Assembly: GCA_011391455.1 (NCBI GenBank)
Contig: JAABQN010000103.1
Span: 1 to 7,318, forward strand
DNA from: Nitrospiraceae bacterium
GTDB taxonomy: Bacteria; Nitrospirota; Nitrospiria; Nitrospirales; Nitrospiraceae
Length of the DNA: 7,318 nt
Direction of reading: 5' to 3'
Part shown: one piece after another, positions 5,672 to 7,318 of the stretch
Layout: every line of letters begins with the position of its first letter
Numbering within the stretch: the stretch's first letter is position 1
Notes under the pieces: model-generated
Seen by the model: the letters and a program-made list of their open reading frames with translations, nothing else
Told to the model about the DNA's origin: nothing
Database searches by the model: none
Program-made: the position numbers and the translations under genes

Positions 5672-5700
5672 ATCATAGGGACACGGTTTCGTCCGCGCAA
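5672..5700 (-). promoter_or_regulatory. Candidate sigma-70 promoter for the nitrate/nitrite transporter
   Basis: On the minus strand a TTGCGC -35 box (5700-5695) and a TATGAT -10 box (5677-5672) are separated by 17 bases. The -10 box matches 5 of 6 consensus bases and the -35 box matches the key TTG. Transcription would begin near 5665, leaving a leader of about 27 bases before the start codon. This is a sequence match only. Confidence 0.45.
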
Positions 5701-5742
5701 GGGAACAAGGAGCAGGCTGAGGATTTTTTCAGCATCCAGGCT

Positions 5743-5746
5743 GGAG
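5743..5746 (+). promoter_or_regulatory. Ribosome-binding site deciding the rpoH start
   Basis: GGAG lies six bases before the ATG at 5753. The next in-frame ATG (codon 7) has no comparable site, so the longer start is preferred. Confidence 0.6.
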
Positions 5747-5752
5747 TGTCTT

Positions 5753-6775
5753 ATGATAATCTCGACCCCTATGAGCCCGCGCAAGCGCAAGAAGGATCTC
5801 GGCGAGGACCCGATCGAACCGGAGGTCTTGGAACCGTCCGAGGAGGAGATCGCCGGGAGCGGTCCGCCGCCTAACATATCTCAGCCCACAGCCCCGCAAG
5901 ATCACCACACCACTGACTCCACCGCCGTAGTGCCGGTCACGGCGCTCCAACAATACTTGGCCGAGGTTCGTCTCCATCCCTACCTCTCCAAAGAAGAAGA
6001 GCTGCGCCTGTTCCATGAATATAAAGTCCAGGGCAACCGCGATGCCGCCGTGAAACTCATCATGGCCAACCTGCGCGTGTCCATCTCGATTGCCGCCGAA
6101 TATCTCCACACCGGCGCCGACCACATGGACCTCATCCAAGAAGGCAATGTGGGATTGATGCATGCCATCAAGAAGTTCGACCCGTCGAAAAACGTGCGCT
6201 TTTACGCCTATGCCGCCTGGTGGTCGCGGGCCTATATCCTTCGTTACTTGCTGAACAACTATCGGCTCGTCAAGATCGGAACGACCCAAGATCAGAGGAA
6301 ACTGTTCTACAATCTCAAAAAAGAGAAGGCTAAGCTCGAACGGGAAGGGTTCGCTCCGGACACGAAGTTGCTCGCCGACCGCTTGAACGTGCGGGAACGG
6401 GATGTCATCGAGATGGGGCAGCGGCTGGGCAATTGGGAACTCTCGCTGGACCAGCCGATCGGCGAGGACCAGGAAGGCAGCCTGCTGGATGTGCTCCCAT
6501 CTCAGCAAGTTCCGGCAGATGAGCAGCTGGCGCAAACCCAGTTACAGAAGCTCTTTCGTGCCAAGCTCGCCGAATTCGTCAAGACACTCGACGAACGGGA
6601 CGAAGATATCCTCCGGAACCGGATTCTTTCAGAAACTCCTTTGACCCTGGACGACCTCGGCGCAAAATACTCCGTCACGAAAGAGCGAACCAGGCAGCTC
6701 GAAGCCCGCATCATCAAACGCTTGCGCGACTACATCAAGAAAGACATCAAAGATTTCGACCACTTACGGACATGA
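5753..6775 (+). CDS. rpoH: RNA polymerase sigma factor, heat-shock RpoH (sigma-32) type
   Basis: A 340-residue sigma-70 family factor. Region 1.2 starts near 64 (ALQQYLAEVRLHPYLS). Region 2 includes DLIQEGNVGLMHAIKKFDP (126-144) and VRFYAYAAWWSRAYILRYL (148-166), the core-binding and -10-recognition segments. Directly after comes KIGTTQDQRKLFYNLKKEK (174-192), which contains the RpoH box, the feature separating sigma-32 from RpoD and RpoS. The region 4.2 helix-turn-helix is at 297-325 (TLDDLGAKYSVTKERTRQLE). It would direct RNA polymerase to heat-shock promoters; the groES gene just downstream fits. Differences from the E. coli protein (about 284 residues) are an acidic, proline-rich N-terminal extension of roughly 60 residues and Ser158 in WWSRA where Ile is common. 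No promoter was recognised upstream. Confidence 0.92.
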   Translation: MIISTPMSPRKRKKDLGEDPIEPEVLEPSEEEIAGSGPPPNISQPTAPQDHHTTDSTAVVPVTALQQYLAEVRLHPYLSKEEELRLFHEYKVQGNRDAAVKLIMANLRVSISIAAEYLHTGADHMDLIQEGNVGLMHAIKKFDPSKNVRFYAYAAWWSRAYILRYLLNNYRLVKIGTTQDQRKLFYNLKKEKAKLEREGFAPDTKLLADRLNVRERDVIEMGQRLGNWELSLDQPIGEDQEGSLLDVLPSQQVPADEQLAQTQLQKLFRAKLAEFVKTLDERDEDILRNRILSETPLTLDDLGAKYSVTKERTRQLEARIIKRLRDYIKKDIKDFDHLRT

Positions 6776-6795
6776 CGTTGCTATTCCATGCTAAA

Positions 6796-6819
6796 AGAAA
6801 TCCTGGTATATCGATTTCT
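6796..6819. repeat. Inverted repeat after rpoH, possible weak terminator stem
   Basis: AGAAATC (6796-6802) and GATTTCT (6813-6819) are perfect 7-base arms around a 10-base loop, 20 bases after the rpoH stop. The stem is AT-rich and no T-run follows, so termination is doubtful. Confidence 0.35.
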
Positions 6820-6884
6820 CAATAGGTTATGATCCCCCGGTCCCTGTTCTGATTGTGCGTGGAAGAATTTCGTTGTTGCCCCCC

Positions 6885-6913
6885 TTGACTTGGTCAAACA
6901 CGAGGCTATCTCC
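6885..6913 (+). promoter_or_regulatory. Candidate groES promoter with a palindrome over its -35 box
   Basis: TTGACT at 6885-6890 is a good -35 box. The -10 position 16 to 17 bases downstream is poor (TATCTC at 6907 or ATCTCC at 6908). TTGAC-ttg-GTCAA (6885-6897) is a perfect 5-base inverted repeat that would cover the -35 box and could be a protein-binding site. The leader to groES would be about 115 bases. Confidence 0.25.
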
Positions 6914-7020
6914 ACTTCCGTGTCCAGGGATCAGGACTTCTGCTCGTTCGGAGTACCACTGTTAGGCCATCGAGTTCGAACCTGTTCTACATCGTCACTA
7001 TTCACCGGGTTAACTTCACG

Positions 7021-7027
7021 AGGAGGG
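7021..7027 (+). promoter_or_regulatory. Strong ribosome-binding site for groES
   Basis: AGGAGGG lies seven bases before the ATG at 7035, close to the ideal Shine-Dalgarno sequence and spacing. It fixes the start and shows that the N-terminal extension of this GroES is translated. Confidence 0.8.
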
Positions 7028-7034
7028 TATTGTT

Positions 7035-7318
7035 ATGAGCTCTGCAGCCAAGGAGAAGACAGAGAAGAAGGACTTAGCCAAGGGGTTTCAGCCTCTGGGT
7101 GACCGGGTATTCGTCACCTACACCGAGGAACTGGATCGGACCTCCGGCGGGATTTACGTGCCGGACAGCGCGAAAGAAAAGCCGCAACGGGGCATCGTCC
7201 AAGCCGTCGGCAAGAAGGTTGAGCATGTGAAAGCCGGCGACCAGGTTCTATTCGACAAGTATTCAGGCAGCAAGCTCCGGATCGAAGACGAGGAATGCTT
7301 AATCCTGAAAGAAGAAGA
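7035..7318 (+). CDS. groES: GroES co-chaperonin, N-terminal part (gene runs off the right edge)
   Basis: 94 codons are visible and only the last few residues are missing. GroES forms a seven-membered lid on the GroEL folding chamber in the cytoplasm. Family features: FQPLGDRVFV (18-27), the mobile loop TSGGIYVPDSAKEKP (36-50), RGIVQAVGK (52-60), VKAGDQVLFDKYSG (65-78) and the ending EECLILKEE (86-94). Two oddities are visible. Before the usual start (family members begin close to RPLxDRV) there are about 17 extra residues rich in Lys and Glu (MSSAAKEKTEKKDLAKG). The GroEL-contacting tripeptide of the mobile loop is IYV, where E. coli has IVL. No groEL is visible; if present it should follow beyond the edge. 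The neighbouring rpoH suggests heat-shock control. Confidence 0.93.
   Translation, partial: MSSAAKEKTEKKDLAKGFQPLGDRVFVTYTEELDRTSGGIYVPDSAKEKPQRGIVQAVGKKVEHVKAGDQVLFDKYSGSKLRIEDEECLILKEE

Larger units (their letters stand above)
6776..7034. other. Spacer between rpoH and groES, 259 bases
   Basis: No gene is visible. The spacer holds an inverted repeat shortly after rpoH, a candidate promoter near 6885 and a long leader ending in a strong ribosome site for groES. There is no CIRCE element (TTAGCACTC, nine bases, GAGTGCTAA), so HrcA control is not supported. I could not identify a clear sigma-32 promoter either. Confidence 0.55.

Noticed and set aside
6776..7034. CIRCE operator for HrcA ahead of groES
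   Set aside because: No TTAGCACTC/GAGTGCTAA pair is present in the spacer.
6890..7102. Plus-strand open reading frame of 70 codons before groES
   Set aside because: It runs into groES in another frame and has no ribosome site; the groES frame is clearly the coding one.

Overview
The window reads as ordinary chromosome from a Nitrospira-like nitrite oxidiser (phylum Nitrospirota). The evidence is as follows. The visible N-terminal part of a secreted chlorite dismutase matches, as I remember it, the enzyme characterised from 'Candidatus Nitrospira defluvii'. A nitrate/nitrite transporter of the NNP family lies a few genes away. Coding DNA is moderately GC-rich, and the spacers are full of short tandem repeats. 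The assignment rests on remembered protein similarity, not on a search.

From right to left on the minus strand (5638 to 1) run six genes: an NNP-family nitrate/nitrite transporter, ribAB (riboflavin synthesis, bifunctional), ribH (lumazine synthase), nusB (transcription antitermination), purB (adenylosuccinate lyase) and the 5' part of cld (chlorite dismutase, cut by the window edge). ribAB-ribH-nusB is a widespread bacterial arrangement. RibAB makes both precursors that lead to the RibH reaction, and the two genes together cover most of the visible riboflavin pathway. cld starts inside the purB stop codon (ATGA overlap), so it is probably translated from the same message as a purine enzyme.

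On the plus strand (5753 to 7318) are an RpoH-type heat-shock sigma factor and, after a 259-base spacer, the 5' part of a groES co-chaperonin with an unusual lysine-rich N-terminal extension. The transporter and rpoH are divergent, with 114 bases between them. A plausible sigma-70 promoter there faces the transporter.

The most unusual aspect is the spacer DNA of the minus-strand cluster. Three spacers carry different 7- or 8-base tandem repeats or repeated heptamers: CTGAGTG x4 and TTTACCCC x3 between purB and nusB, a GCTGACA family in direct and inverted copies between nusB and ribH, and ACCAT at an exact 7-base period upstream of ribAB. The repeats run into gene ends: one supplies the nusB stop codon, another encodes part of an extra C-terminal tail on RibH. 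The fourth spacer (ribAB-ribH, 324 bases) is a palindromic element with an ~80-base imperfect hairpin. I see no prophage, CRISPR array, tRNA, rRNA, insertion sequence or convincing riboswitch, and nothing that amounts to a new multi-gene system.
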